From positions 124,001 through 188,000 of the forward strand of contig JAZKHT010000003.1 of the NCBI GenBank assembly GCA_040385245.1: a stretch of 64,000 nucleotides of DNA, read 5' to 3'. This document shows positions 53,753-62,937 of the stretch, in pieces; position 1 is the first letter of the stretch, and every line of letters starts with the position of its first letter. The notes beneath the pieces are model-generated. The model was not told the origin of the DNA and made no database searches. It saw only the letters and a list, made by a program, of their open reading frames with translations. This DNA is from JAZKHT01 sp040385245 (lineage in GTDB: Bacteria > Pseudomonadota > Alphaproteobacteria > Rhodobacterales > Rhodobacteraceae). The position numbers and the translations under genes were made by a program.

Positions 53753-55885
53753 TCAGCGCGACGCGGTTTGCAGCAAGGGCGTGATGACCCGGATCGCCAC
53801 GCGACGGTTCGTCCGTTCGTCGCCTTGGGTGTCCACCAGCAACTCCGATTCGCCATACCCCTGCACCACCAGGTTTTCCGGCGGCACGTCGAAGTATTCG
53901 GTCAGCGCCAGCGCCACCGATTCGGCGCGACGGTCCGACAGCGCCAGGTTTGACGCAGCCGACCCGACAGCGTCGGTGTGGCCTTCGATCAGGAACATCT
54001 CGGCCGGGTTGTCCGCCACCATCTCGGTGATGAAGCGGCCCAGATCGGCCAGTTCTTCGGCCTCGGTCGCGGTGATAGCAGACGATCCGCTGTCAAAGGT
54101 GATGTTGTCGATGTCGATGGTCGCGGCCAGCGCGCGCACCTGCTGGATCTCGCGGATCTGGCGCAGGCTGAAGCTGCGGCCCAGATCTTCGGCATCCGCC
54201 GCCGCCATACGGGCCTTGAGCAGCGCATCATCATCCGAGGTCGAGATGCGGACACGCTGCGTCGGGCGCGGCAGGGTGGTGACGTCGACGTATTCCTCTT
54301 GCACGAAATCGTCGATCAGCACGATTTCGCGGCCACGATCATCATAGGTCGCGCGGCGCAGCACACGGCCCGTCGCATCGCGGATGGTCACGACCTGCGT
54401 GCCGTCATTGCGCTGGACGATCGTGCGGGTGGAACCGTCACGGAAGGTTTCCGTCCGTACGGTGGAACCCGGGCGACGCAGCAGGGTGTCGTCGTCCTTG
54501 TAGACGACATAATCGCCATCGCCACGGCGCACGACAACGCGGTCACCGGTGTTCTGGACGACCTCGTCGTTGTTGCTGTTGATGATCGCGCCGACGACCA
54601 GCGCGCCAAGGGCAACCAGTCCGACCTTTTCCAGATCCGACAGGCGGTCCTTCTTCTTTTTGGCCTTGTCCACGGTCGGTGCCGCGCGGAACTCCTCACC
54701 GGACGAACGGGTGTCCGCTTCGGTGATTTCCTGAATGACGACATCGTCGGCGTTTTCGGCCGTGTCGATCTTGACCGGCGCGCCCTCTTCGACTTCGACC
54801 AAAGCAGCCGCAGCTTCAAGCGAGGCCGGGTCAACCGCGTCGGGCTGTTCCAGCAGCGTGGTCAGCGTTTCGACCGCTTCTTCGCTGGGTTCGGGCACAT
54901 CGACCGGATCAACGGCAACTTCGGCCTCAGCCTCGGTCGCCAATTCGGTGGCTGCCTCGTCAGCGGGTTCTTCGGTCACAGCCTCGTCAGCGGGGGCTTC
55001 TTCGACCACAGGCTCTTCGGTCACGGCCTCATCCGCGGGGGCCTCTTCAACCGCAGGCTCTTCGGTCACGGCCTCGTCAACGGGGGCTTCTTCAACCGCA
55101 GGCTCTTCAACCACCGGCTCTTCGGCTGCGGGATCTTCAACCACCGGCTCTTCAACCACCGGCTCTTCTGCCGGGGCTTCTTCGACGGCGGGGTCTTCGA
55201 CCATCGGCTCTTCCACCGGGGCCTCTTCGACGGCGGGGTCTTCCACCGCGGGTTCTTCGACCACCGGCTCTTCGGCGGGGGCCTCTTCAACAGCGGGTTC
55301 TTCCGGTGCTGCCTCCTGCGTCGCAGCGGCGGCCTCGGCAGCAGCGGCGGCGGCCGCTTCGGCTTCGGCAGCAGCGGCGGCCTCGGCTTCGGCGGCGGCA
55401 GCGGCGGCGGCTTCGGCCTCTATTGCGGCGGCGGCGGCGGCATCGGCGTCAGCCTGTGCCTGCGCTTCGGCCTCGGCGGCGGCGGCAGCTTCGGCATCTG
55501 CGGCGGCCTGCGCTGCGGCATCAGCGTCGGCTGCGGCGGCAGCGGCTGCGGCTTCGGCAGCGGCTGCGGCAGCTTCGGCCTCGGCGGCGGCGGCGGCTTC
55601 GGCCTCTACGGCAGCAGCAGCAGCGGCTTCGGCGTCAGCGGCGGCCTGTGCCTCGGCTGCGGCGGCCGCTTCGGCGGCGGCGGCGGCGGCAGCCGCTTCG
55701 GCATCCGCATCCGCGATGAAATCTTCAAGATTACAGGGGTTCGCTTCCGATGCGAGGCACAGGACAGAGCCGTCCTCGGCGATGATGCTGCCATCTTCCG
55801 CGACCGTCTGGGCCATCGTTGGCAGGGGCGTCCACGCCCCAAGTGCCACCGACAGCGCCGTAGTAGAGATCAGGAGCCGTTTCAT
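53753..55885 (-). CDS. OmpA family protein with Ala-rich and Glu-Pro repeat regions
   Basis: A 710-residue exported protein. Signal peptide at residues 1-25 (to TMAQ), two cysteines (near 43 and 51), an Ala/Glu coiled-coil-like tract (about 58-195), a Glu-Pro-Val repeat tract (about 196-315, units like VEEAPADEAVTEEP), a hydrophobic glycine segment (about 425-442, VGLVALGALVVGAII), a beta-rich region, and a C-terminal OmpA domain (about 590-700; IEGHTDAVGSAASNLALSDRRA) that should bind peptidoglycan. Likely spans the periplasm. Its place between coxE and xdhC is odd. Confidence 0.9.
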   Translation of the reverse strand: MKRLLISTTALSVALGAWTPLPTMAQTVAEDGSIIAEDGSVLCLASEANPCNLEDFIADADAEAAAAAAAAEAAAAAEAQAAADAEAAAAAAVEAEAAAAAEAEAAAAAAEAAAAAAAADADAAAQAAADAEAAAAAEAEAQAQADADAAAAAAIEAEAAAAAAAEAEAAAAAEAEAAAAAAAEAAAATQEAAPEEPAVEEAPAEEPVVEEPAVEDPAVEEAPVEEPMVEDPAVEEAPAEEPVVEEPVVEDPAAEEPVVEEPAVEEAPVDEAVTEEPAVEEAPADEAVTEEPVVEEAPADEAVTEEPADEAATELATEAEAEVAVDPVDVPEPSEEAVETLTTLLEQPDAVDPASLEAAAALVEVEEGAPVKIDTAENADDVVIQEITEADTRSSGEEFRAAPTVDKAKKKKDRLSDLEKVGLVALGALVVGAIINSNNDEVVQNTGDRVVVRRGDGDYVVYKDDDTLLRRPGSTVRTETFRDGSTRTIVQRNDGTQVVTIRDATGRVLRRATYDDRGREIVLIDDFVQEEYVDVTTLPRPTQRVRISTSDDDALLKARMAAADAEDLGRSFSLRQIREIQQVRALAATIDIDNITFDSGSSAITATEAEELADLGRFITEMVADNPAEMFLIEGHTDAVGSAASNLALSDRRAESVALALTEYFDVPPENLVVQGYGESELLVDTQGDERTNRRVAIRVITPLLQTASR

Positions 55886-56081
55886 GCAGGTGTCCTTTCA
55901 GTGTTCATTCGTCAGGACCCGCTGTGGCGAATCCCTGATCGGGATGCAGCACATGGGGCCTTCCACCGCACAGGAACAGTTTTTCGCCCTGTTATGCGAT
56001 ATCACGCCCTATAACCCGCGACTGATCGGCAAGTTCCAGCCAAGCGGACAACACCTTGTCGGCGGGCCTGTCTTTGCCGCG

Positions 56082-57335
56082 TCAGCCGTCGACCATCATT
56101 CTGATAAGTCTTGCTTTTTCACCCGTATCGCCGGGGTCGGAAATCGCCTGACCCAACCCTTCAAGGGACGCAATCGAGTGACCGGCGCGAAAGGCATCGA
56201 CATGGGGCAGCATCGCCTTGATCCCGGTCGCGCGGGGGGCAAACCCGTCCCAGCGCAGCAGCGGGTTCAGCCAGATCAGGCGGCGGGCCGACAGATGCAG
56301 GCGCTGCATCTCATGCGCCAGCGCCCCGGTGTCGTCACGGTCCAGCCCGTCGGTGATCAGCAGGACCACCGCGCCCTGCCCCAGCACCCGGCGTGACCAA
56401 TCGCGGTTGAAGGCGTGCAAGGATGCCCCGATCCGCGTGCCGCCCGACCAATCCTGCGCCTCTCCCCCTGCCGCCTTCAGCGCTGCATCCACGTCGCGGT
56501 TGCGCAGATGCCGGGTGATGTTGGTCAGCCTTGTGCCAAAGGTAAAGGCGTGGACCTGCGCCCAGCCCTGCCCCTTGCGGTTGGCAACGGCATGGACAAA
56601 GTGCAGCACCATGCGGGAATACTGGCTCATCGATCCAGAAATATCGCACAGCACCACCAGATTGGGCCACCGGATCGCGGGCGACTTCATCGCCAGTTTC
56701 GTGACCTCCCCCCCCTGCCGCAGCGCCCCGCGCAGGGTACGGCGCGCGTCGATCCGCGCGCCCGTACCCGCGCTGAACCGGCGCGAGGTCAAGGGTTTGA
56801 CCGGCAGCGACAGGCGCGCCAGCATCCGTTTGGCTTGCGCAATCTCGGCGATGCTCATCTGTTCGAAGTCCAGCGTTTTCAGCCGTTCCTCGTGCGACAT
56901 GGTGGCGGTGGCGTCGATCTCGATCTGATCGCCCGCTTCGGACTCGCGGTCCGGCAGATCGGGCTGGTGGCCATCCAGCAGCGCTTCGGCGGCGCGCTTT
57001 TCGGCGGCTTCGGCGATGCGGTCTTCCTGCACGCCACGCACCGCCGGGATCATCAGCGACATCATGTGTTCCAGATATTGCGGATCGCGCCAATACAGCC
57101 GGAACACCTGCGCGAACACCGCGCGCTGTTCGGGGCGGCTGACAAAGCAGGCGTGCAGCGTCCAGAAGAAATCCGCCCGTTCCGAAAACCCCGCCACCTG
57201 CACCGCCCGGATGGCATCAACCACCCGCCCCGGTCCGATGGGCAACCCCGCCTTGCGCAACGCGCGTGCAAAATGCGCGATGTTGTGCGACAGCTTGCCG
57301 TCCTCGGGCAGGATCAGGGGGGCGTAGTCAACCAC
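56082..57335 (-). CDS. coxE: CoxE-like von Willebrand A domain protein
   Basis: A 417-residue protein with an N-terminal helical region and a C-terminal VWA fold carrying the metal-adhesion motif DISGSMSQYS (residues about 228-237) and LLITDGLDRDDT. In CO dehydrogenase clusters CoxE works with the MoxR-type ATPase CoxD to mature the copper/molybdenum active site. It is 15 bases downstream of the CoxD-like gene on the same strand, the usual pairing. Its target enzyme here is not visible. Confidence 0.88.
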   Translation of the reverse strand: MVDYAPLILPEDGKLSHNIAHFARALRKAGLPIGPGRVVDAIRAVQVAGFSERADFFWTLHACFVSRPEQRAVFAQVFRLYWRDPQYLEHMMSLMIPAVRGVQEDRIAEAAEKRAAEALLDGHQPDLPDRESEAGDQIEIDATATMSHEERLKTLDFEQMSIAEIAQAKRMLARLSLPVKPLTSRRFSAGTGARIDARRTLRGALRQGGEVTKLAMKSPAIRWPNLVVLCDISGSMSQYSRMVLHFVHAVANRKGQGWAQVHAFTFGTRLTNITRHLRNRDVDAALKAAGGEAQDWSGGTRIGASLHAFNRDWSRRVLGQGAVVLLITDGLDRDDTGALAHEMQRLHLSARRLIWLNPLLRWDGFAPRATGIKAMLPHVDAFRAGHSIASLEGLGQAISDPGDTGEKARLIRMMVDG

Positions 57336-57350
57336 GCGAACCGCCCGCCA

Positions 57351-58259
57351 TCATGGCACAGCCAGTTCCTTGCGCACATCGTCCAGCAGCTTTTTCGCCT
57401 CGGACCCCTGCAATTTCTGAATGTCATCCTGATACTTCAGGATGGCCCCCAACGTGTCTGCGATCACCTCGGGGGACAGTTGGATCACGTCCAGCGCCAG
57501 CAGGCATTTGGCCCAGTCGATGGTTTCGGCGACACCCGGTTTCTTGAACAGGTCCATGCCGCGCAGGCGCTGCACAAACGCCACCACTTCGCGCGACAGC
57601 GCCTCTTGCGCCTCAGGCGCGCGGGCGTGCAGGATTTGAAGCTCTCGGTCAAAGGTGGGGTAATCGACCCAGTGATAAAGGCAGCGCCGTTTCAGCGCGT
57701 CATGCACCTCGCGCGTGCGGTTCGATGTCAGGATCACGATGGGCGGCTCGGGCGCCTTGATCGTGCCGAGTTCGGGGATGGTCACCTGAAAATCCGACAG
57801 CGCCTCTAACAAAAACGCCTCGAACGGCTCGTCCGTGCGGTCCAACTCGTCGATCAGCAGCACGGGCGCGCCGCCGACCTGCGGGCGCATCGCCTGCAAC
57901 AGCGGGCGCTCGATCAGGTAATCTTCGGTGAAAAGTTCCGATTTCAGCGCATCGCGGTCGGCCCCACCCCCAGCCTCGGCGGTGCGGATGGCGATCATCT
58001 GTGCGGCAAAATTCCATTCGTAGACCGCGCTGGAGGCATCAAGCCCTTCGTAACATTGCAGCCGGATCAGGCGGCGACCAAGGCCGGTGGCGATGGCCTT
58101 GGCAATCTCGGTCTTGCCCACCCCCGCCTCACCCTCAAGAAACAGCGGACGGCCCAGTTTCAGCGCCAGAAATACCACCGTCGACAGCGCGCGCGATGAC
58201 ACATAGCCCTGCCCCGCCAGCATCGTTTCAACCGTGTCGATGGATGCCGGAACCTGCAC
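57351..58259 (-). CDS. coxD: CoxD/MoxR-type AAA+ ATPase
   Basis: A 302-residue AAA+ chaperone: Walker A GEAGVGKTEIAKAIA (near residue 41), Walker B VLLIDELDRTDEPFEAF, sensor TSNRTREVHDALKRRC. MoxR ATPases pair with VWA proteins to remodel or load metal cofactors; CoxD is the CO dehydrogenase version. No ATG lies at the conserved start; GTG at 58259 is proposed behind a GGGGGGC stretch. The frame is open about 50 codons upstream. Transcribed towards coxE. Confidence 0.87.
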   Translation of the reverse strand: MQVPASIDTVETMLAGQGYVSSRALSTVVFLALKLGRPLFLEGEAGVGKTEIAKAIATGLGRRLIRLQCYEGLDASSAVYEWNFAAQMIAIRTAEAGGGADRDALKSELFTEDYLIERPLLQAMRPQVGGAPVLLIDELDRTDEPFEAFLLEALSDFQVTIPELGTIKAPEPPIVILTSNRTREVHDALKRRCLYHWVDYPTFDRELQILHARAPEAQEALSREVVAFVQRLRGMDLFKKPGVAETIDWAKCLLALDVIQLSPEVIADTLGAILKYQDDIQKLQGSEAKKLLDDVRKELAVP

Positions 58260-58430
58260 GATGCGCCCCCCTGTTGGATCGCCCCATGCTTGGCGGTTGC
58301 AGCAAAGGGGGTCAAGCGGACAGGCGGTCCTTGCGACCATTGGACAGGGGGGGCGCAGGGGGCTTGCGCGGTTCAAGGCGCGCGTGATCCATGCTAGGGG
58401 TGACAACATCAGTGATTTTCGGACGGTCGC

Positions 58431-59435
58431 ATGACGGATTTACGCACCCTTGCCATACTGACCGTCCGCAACGAAGGGGCCTTTCTGCTGGAATGGCTGG
58501 CCCATCACCGGGCCTGCGGGTTCACCGATTTTCTTGTGTTTTCCAACGACTGCACCGACGGCACCGATCTGATACTGGACCGTCTGGCGCAGGTGGGGTG
58601 GCTGACCCATGTCCGCAACGACGGCCCCCACGTACAAGGCCCGCAATGGGCGGCGCTGAAGGCAGCGGAAGCGCACCCGCTGGTGCAGTCTGCAGATTGG
58701 GTTCTGGTCTGCGATATCGACGAGTTCGTGAACATCCATGTCGGCAACCGCACCTTGCCCGCGCTGTTTGCCGCCCTGCCACAGGCCCGCGCGATTCCGC
58801 TGACCTGGCGGATGTTCGGCAATGCGGGCGTGGTGCAGTTTGACGACGCGCCGGTGACACAGACGTTCCTGCGTGCAGCCCCGCCCGTGCTCTTCTGGCC
58901 GTGGCGGGCGCAGATGTTCAAGACGCTGTACCGCCGCGACGCGTTCAGCAAGCCCGGCGTGCATCGGCCCAAGGGCACCTCGGACGGCTGGTTTGACGGA
59001 TCGGGTCGCGCCATGGGGACCGGCCCCACCCGCATCATAAGCGCGCTGGGGCAGGACAATGGCGCGCTGGTGCAACTGAACCATTACGCGCTGGGGGCGA
59101 TGGAAAGCTATCTGGTCAAATGCGACCGGGGGCGCGCCAACCGCGAGGCGTCGGCCTTTGATCTGGGGTATTGGGTGGACCGCAATTTCAGCACCGCCGA
59201 GGATCGCACGATCCTATCCCTGGACAGCGCCCCCCTGCGGCAGGCGTTGCGGAATGACCCGGTGCTTGGCCCCCTGCACGATGCGGCGGTGGCCTGGCGC
59301 AAGGCCCGCTTTACCGATCTGATGCGGAATGAAGACTGGCGCGCCCTGTTCGGCCGCCTGCTGATGACGCCGCCCACCCGCCTGCTGACCCCGGCCGAGG
59401 CGCGTCTCGTGTGGCAACACGGCGCGCAGGCCTGA
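58431..59435 (+). CDS. Glycosyltransferase family 2-like protein
   Basis: A 334-residue soluble protein with a GT-A style N-terminal half: LAILTVRNEGAFLLEWLAHH at residues 6-25, FSNDCTDGTDLILDRL and the metal-binding DIDEFVNIHVG (near residue 97). This matches glycosyltransferase proteins of the GT92-like/DUF type that are often found with surface-polysaccharide genes. No substrate or chaperone partner is nearby, so its sugar acceptor is unknown. Followed 156 bases later by the conserved hypothetical gene. Confidence 0.8.
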   Translation: MTDLRTLAILTVRNEGAFLLEWLAHHRACGFTDFLVFSNDCTDGTDLILDRLAQVGWLTHVRNDGPHVQGPQWAALKAAEAHPLVQSADWVLVCDIDEFVNIHVGNRTLPALFAALPQARAIPLTWRMFGNAGVVQFDDAPVTQTFLRAAPPVLFWPWRAQMFKTLYRRDAFSKPGVHRPKGTSDGWFDGSGRAMGTGPTRIISALGQDNGALVQLNHYALGAMESYLVKCDRGRANREASAFDLGYWVDRNFSTAEDRTILSLDSAPLRQALRNDPVLGPLHDAAVAWRKARFTDLMRNEDWRALFGRLLMTPPTRLLTPAEARLVWQHGAQA

Positions 59436-59590
59436 CCCCGCGTGCAACAAACGCCGCGGAGTGTCCTTTGTGCGGCCATAATCGCCGTGCCTTATGACCT
59501 TGCCCCGACTCGGGCAAAACGCGACACTCACGACGACTGTATTTCCCGCATCAGTTGCAAGCAGATGCGGTTCCAAAGGGGCTAGGGGCA

Positions 59591-60538
59591 ATGGTTGATA
59601 CGATTCCTCCCACCGGGGCAGATGCCCCGGTCGATGCGTCCGCTGCGACGGACCGCGAGGGATGGCTGTCCCTTATGGAAGAGATCAGCGAAGACTCGGG
59701 ATATTTCGAGCCGTTGGGCACCAGGCACTGGGCGTTCTTTCACGACGAAAGCCCGACGATCATCGTGACCTTTGAACAGCTTGACGACATCCGCGCCCAA
59801 CCCGGCCAGATGCCGCGCGGCCATGCGGTGGCGCTGGCGCAGGGCTGGTCGCATCTGTGCATCGTGTCGGACGGGCCAAGCTGGTATCGCGATCCGGCGA
59901 TCTATGGCTATTTCGACCGGCTGGTGGACGACGCCTTTTTCGAAGATTTCGACCGGGTGCTGTTTTATGGCACGGGTCAGGCGGGCTATGCGGCCTGCGC
60001 CTATGCGGTGACCGCCCCCGGCAGCACCGTTCTGGCCATCAGCCCCCGTGCTACGCAAGACCCCGCACATGCCGGCTGGGACCGTCGCACGCCCGGTGCG
60101 CGGCGGTTGGATTTCACCTCGCGCTATGGCTATGCGCCAGACATGATCGACGGGTGCGGCGCGGTGTTCCTGATGTTCGACCCGACGGTGAGCGAAGATG
60201 CGATGCACGCGGCACTGTTCCGTGCGCCCCATGTGACCATGTTGCGCACGCGCTATCTGGGCAACCGCATAGAAGAGGCGCTGACCCTGCTTGATCTGCT
60301 GCCAAAGCTGATCACCACGGCGGCGACGGGGAAATTGACACCGCAGGTGTTTGCCACGCTGTGGCGCAAACGGCGGGACTTTGGCCCCTATCTGCGCGGC
60401 CTGTTGGCGCGCACCGAAGGCGCGAACCACACCCGCCGGGCGATCTGGCTGTGCCGGTCCGTCACCAGCCGGATGAATGCGCCACGTTTCAAGAAACGTC
60501 TGGCCGACCTTGAGGCGCGGGTCAACGCGGGCGACTGA
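59591..60538 (+). CDS. Conserved hypothetical protein, alpha/beta-hydrolase-like
   Basis: A 315-residue protein. The middle region RVLFYGTGQAGYAACAYAVT resembles the nucleophile-elbow segment of alpha/beta hydrolases, but Gly-x-Gly replaces Gly-x-Ser, so hydrolase activity is doubtful. Close relatives in Rhodobacteraceae carry the label phosphoadenosine phosphosulfate reductase, which I reject: no PP-loop or CC/CXXC cysteine set is present. Start at ATG 59591 (GGGGC upstream). It may form a unit with the preceding glycosyltransferase. Confidence 0.78.
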   Translation: MVDTIPPTGADAPVDASAATDREGWLSLMEEISEDSGYFEPLGTRHWAFFHDESPTIIVTFEQLDDIRAQPGQMPRGHAVALAQGWSHLCIVSDGPSWYRDPAIYGYFDRLVDDAFFEDFDRVLFYGTGQAGYAACAYAVTAPGSTVLAISPRATQDPAHAGWDRRTPGARRLDFTSRYGYAPDMIDGCGAVFLMFDPTVSEDAMHAALFRAPHVTMLRTRYLGNRIEEALTLLDLLPKLITTAATGKLTPQVFATLWRKRRDFGPYLRGLLARTEGANHTRRAIWLCRSVTSRMNAPRFKKRLADLEARVNAGD

Positions 60539-60540
60539 CC

Positions 60541-60933
60541 CTATTCCTGCGCCAGCGCCCACAGATCATCGGCGCGCTGTTCCGTCAGACGGGCGCGGCA
60601 AAAGTAGATCACCATCGGCTCTGCAGATCCGCCATGCGCGCCATATCCTTCGGCGGCGCAGGCGGCGTCGCGAAAGGTGATCCAGGCGCGCTGCGCATCG
60701 CGCAGGCTGGTTTCGGCACCCCGTTCGGCCGCAGGCAGGCCACGGTCAATCGCCTTCATCGCCACGCGGGCATGGCCGTAGGCGTCGTTCAGATCGTCAT
60801 CCGCCGCCATCCATTCCATTTCGGCGCAGAACGTCATTTCCAACTGGGTGACTGCCTCGGCGCAGTCGATGTCCTGGGCAAGACCTGCGCCGGACGACAG
60901 GCAAAACAGCGCGGCAATGGCAAGTCTGATCAT
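60541..60933 (-). CDS. LprI-like DUF1311 exported protein
   Basis: A 130-residue secreted protein with a signal peptide (MIRLAIAALFCLSSGAGLAQ) and a DUF1311/LprI region with four cysteines (DCAEAVTQLEMTFCAEMEW, DAACAAEGY, YFCRARLTEQR). The family includes lysozyme inhibitors and small periplasmic proteins. It stops two bases after the neighbouring gene on the other strand. ATG at 60933 gives the shortest plausible signal peptide; a longer start exists at 60963. Confidence 0.8.
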   Translation of the reverse strand: MIRLAIAALFCLSSGAGLAQDIDCAEAVTQLEMTFCAEMEWMAADDDLNDAYGHARVAMKAIDRGLPAAERGAETSLRDAQRAWITFRDAACAAEGYGAHGGSAEPMVIYFCRARLTEQRADDLWALAQE

Positions 60934-61126
60934 GGCACACCTTGGCTTGGACAAACGCATCATCCCCCTAGGCGCGGCTCAGGCCAAGGTCAATCCGTAT
61001 CCCAAAGGGCACCCGGCGGCCTGCGCCTTGGGGCGCAAGGCCGGGTGGCCCGTGGCCCCGCCGCGCGATCAAAAAACCTGCGCGGGTGCAGTCGCGGCAC
61101 TGGAAAACGGGGGCGCTTTGCGATAG
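60932..61126 (+). CDS. Possible small ORF before pyrC
   Basis: A 64-residue frame with GC-ended codons (MAHLGLDKRIIPLG... ending AALENGGALR) whose start overlaps that of the divergent LprI-like gene. It has no ribosome site I would trust and I do not recognise the product. It may only be a chance frame; it is listed so that the 204-base gap before pyrC is accounted for. Confidence 0.25.
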   Translation: MAHLGLDKRIIPLGAAQAKVNPYPKGHPAACALGRKAGWPVAPPRDQKTCAGAVAALENGGALR

Positions 61127-61137
61127 GCGCATGGGCC

Positions 61138-62178
61138 ATGACCGATACACTTACCCTGCGCCGCCCCGATGACTGGCACCTGCACCTGCGCGATGGCGCG
61201 ATGCTTCAGGGCGTGCTGCCCGAAACCACCCGGCATTTCGCCCGCGCGATCATCATGCCGAACCTTGTGCCCCCCGTGGTGACCGCAGCCCAGGCCACCG
61301 CCTACCGCGACCGTATTCTGGCCGCCCTGCCGCAAGGCGCGCAGTTCGAGCCGCTGATGACGCTGTACCTGACCGAAGACACCGACCCCGCAGACGTGGC
61401 GGCGGCAGCGGCATCGGGGATGGTAAAGGCGGTCAAGCTTTATCCCGCCGGGGCCACGACCAACAGCCACGGCGGCGTGCGTGACGTCACCCGTGTGCGG
61501 GCGGTGCTGGAAAAGATGGCCGAGATCGGCCTGCCCCTGTGCGTGCATGGCGAGGTGACAACGCCCGAGGTCGATATCTTCGACCGCGAGGCTGTGTTCA
61601 TCGACACCGTGCTGGACCCCCTGCGCCGGTCCATCCCGCAGTTGCGCGTGGTGATGGAACATATCACCACCAGCGAAGGCGTCGATTATGCCCGCGCGGG
61701 CGGCGACACACTTGGGGCCACGATCACCACGCATCACCTGATCATCAACCGCAACCACATCCTGGTGGGCGGGATCAAGCCGCACTACTATTGCCTGCCG
61801 GTGGCCAAGCGCGAAAAGCACCGCCTTGCCCTGCGCGCCGCCGCCACCAGCGGCGAGGGGCGGTTCTTCCTTGGCACCGACAGCGCGCCGCATGTCGATG
61901 CGCTGAAGGAACACGCCTGCGGCTGCGCGGGCTGCTTTACCGCCACCAACACCGTCGCCCTGCTTGCGCATGTGTTCGAAGAAGAAGGTGCTTTGCCCCG
62001 GTTGGAGGCGTTCGTGTCGCTGAACGGGCCCGCGTTCTATGGACTGCACGCGAACGAGGCGCGCATCACCCTGCGCAAGGGTGGCCCCGTCACATGGCCC
62101 GCCAAAATCTATACCGAGGCCGGTCCCGTCACCGTCTTTGACCCCGGCTTTGCCGTGCATTGGCACGTCGAAGGCTGA
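61138..62178 (+). CDS. pyrC: Dihydroorotase
   Basis: Third step of pyrimidine synthesis, closing carbamoyl aspartate to dihydroorotate. The 346-residue protein is the class II (E. coli type) form: DDWHLHLRDG zinc ligands near residue 14, KLYPAGATTNSHGGV with the carboxylated lysine, GTDSAPHV late. ATG at 61138. The next gene, 39 bases later, is the following pathway enzyme but one (pyrE), so both probably share a transcript. Confidence 0.96.
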   Translation: MTDTLTLRRPDDWHLHLRDGAMLQGVLPETTRHFARAIIMPNLVPPVVTAAQATAYRDRILAALPQGAQFEPLMTLYLTEDTDPADVAAAAASGMVKAVKLYPAGATTNSHGGVRDVTRVRAVLEKMAEIGLPLCVHGEVTTPEVDIFDREAVFIDTVLDPLRRSIPQLRVVMEHITTSEGVDYARAGGDTLGATITTHHLIINRNHILVGGIKPHYYCLPVAKREKHRLALRAAATSGEGRFFLGTDSAPHVDALKEHACGCAGCFTATNTVALLAHVFEEEGALPRLEAFVSLNGPAFYGLHANEARITLRKGGPVTWPAKIYTEAGPVTVFDPGFAVHWHVEG

Positions 62179-62217
62179 TCCACCCGCCTTGCGCCCGCCG
62201 CCCACAAAGGACCGACC

Positions 62218-62898
62218 ATGATCCCTACCAGCTTTCCGCCCGCTGCCGAAATCGCCCGCCTGACCGCCCGCGCGCTGCTGGAAATCAAGGCCGTGCATTT
62301 CAACGCGGAAACCCCGTTCACGCTGGCAAGCGGTCTGCCATCCCCCACCTATATCGACTGCCGCAAGCTGATCAGCTATCCGCGCATCCGCTCCACCCTG
62401 ATGGATTTCCTGTGCGTCACCGTGCTGCGCGATGCGGGGTTCGAGGCGTTCGACAACATCGCGGGCGGTGAGACGGCGGGCATCCCCTTTGCGGCCCTTG
62501 TCGCTGAACGGTTGGCCCTGCCCATGACCTATGTGCGCAAGAAACCCAAAGGCTATGGCCGCAACGCCCGGATCGAAGGCGCGATGACCCCCGGCCAGCG
62601 TGTCCTGCTGGTCGAGGATCTGACGACAGATGGCGGCAGCAAGCTGTCTTTCGTCGATGCGATCCGCGAAACCGGGGCCACCTGCGCCCATACGGCGGTC
62701 ATCTTCTACTACGGCATCTTCCCCGAAACCACGCAGCGACTGGCGGACCATGGGGTGGCGCTGCACCACCTGTGCACCTGGTGGGATGTTCTGGCCGAGG
62801 CCCGCGCCAGCGCCGCCTTTGACGAGGCCACGCTGACCGAAGTGGAATCGTTCCTGCATGACCCGCGCGCCTGGCAGGCCGCCCGCGCGCAGGCCTGA
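62218..62898 (+). CDS. pyrE: Orotate phosphoribosyltransferase
   Basis: Converts orotate and PRPP to orotidine-5'-phosphate. A 226-residue type I PRTase with the PRPP loop VLLVEDLTTDGGSKLSF (residues about 125-141), YVRKKPKGYGRNARIEG flexible loop and the IDCRKLISYPRIR orotate segment. ATG at 62218. Third and fifth steps of the pathway, pyrC and pyrE, lie side by side. Confidence 0.96.
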   Translation: MIPTSFPPAAEIARLTARALLEIKAVHFNAETPFTLASGLPSPTYIDCRKLISYPRIRSTLMDFLCVTVLRDAGFEAFDNIAGGETAGIPFAALVAERLALPMTYVRKKPKGYGRNARIEGAMTPGQRVLLVEDLTTDGGSKLSFVDAIRETGATCAHTAVIFYYGIFPETTQRLADHGVALHHLCTWWDVLAEARASAAFDEATLTEVESFLHDPRAWQAARAQA

Positions 62899-62937
62899 CA
62901 CGGGGCACAAAAATCGGTGGGTAACTTTTCGCCGCCC

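Noticed and set aside
54950..55320. Regular repeats that might be taken for a CRISPR array
   Set aside because: The repeats are in-frame codons for Glu-Pro-Val units, with no constant spacer length and no cas genes nearby.
53978..56396. Large Gly/Phe-rich and Ser/Ala-rich plus-strand frames opposite the OmpA-like gene
   Set aside because: Produced by translating the repeated Ala/Glu codons on the other strand; the minus frame has a signal peptide and an OmpA domain.
61069..62910. 613-codon minus-strand frame opposite pyrC and pyrE
   Set aside because: Shadow of two well-supported pyrimidine genes.
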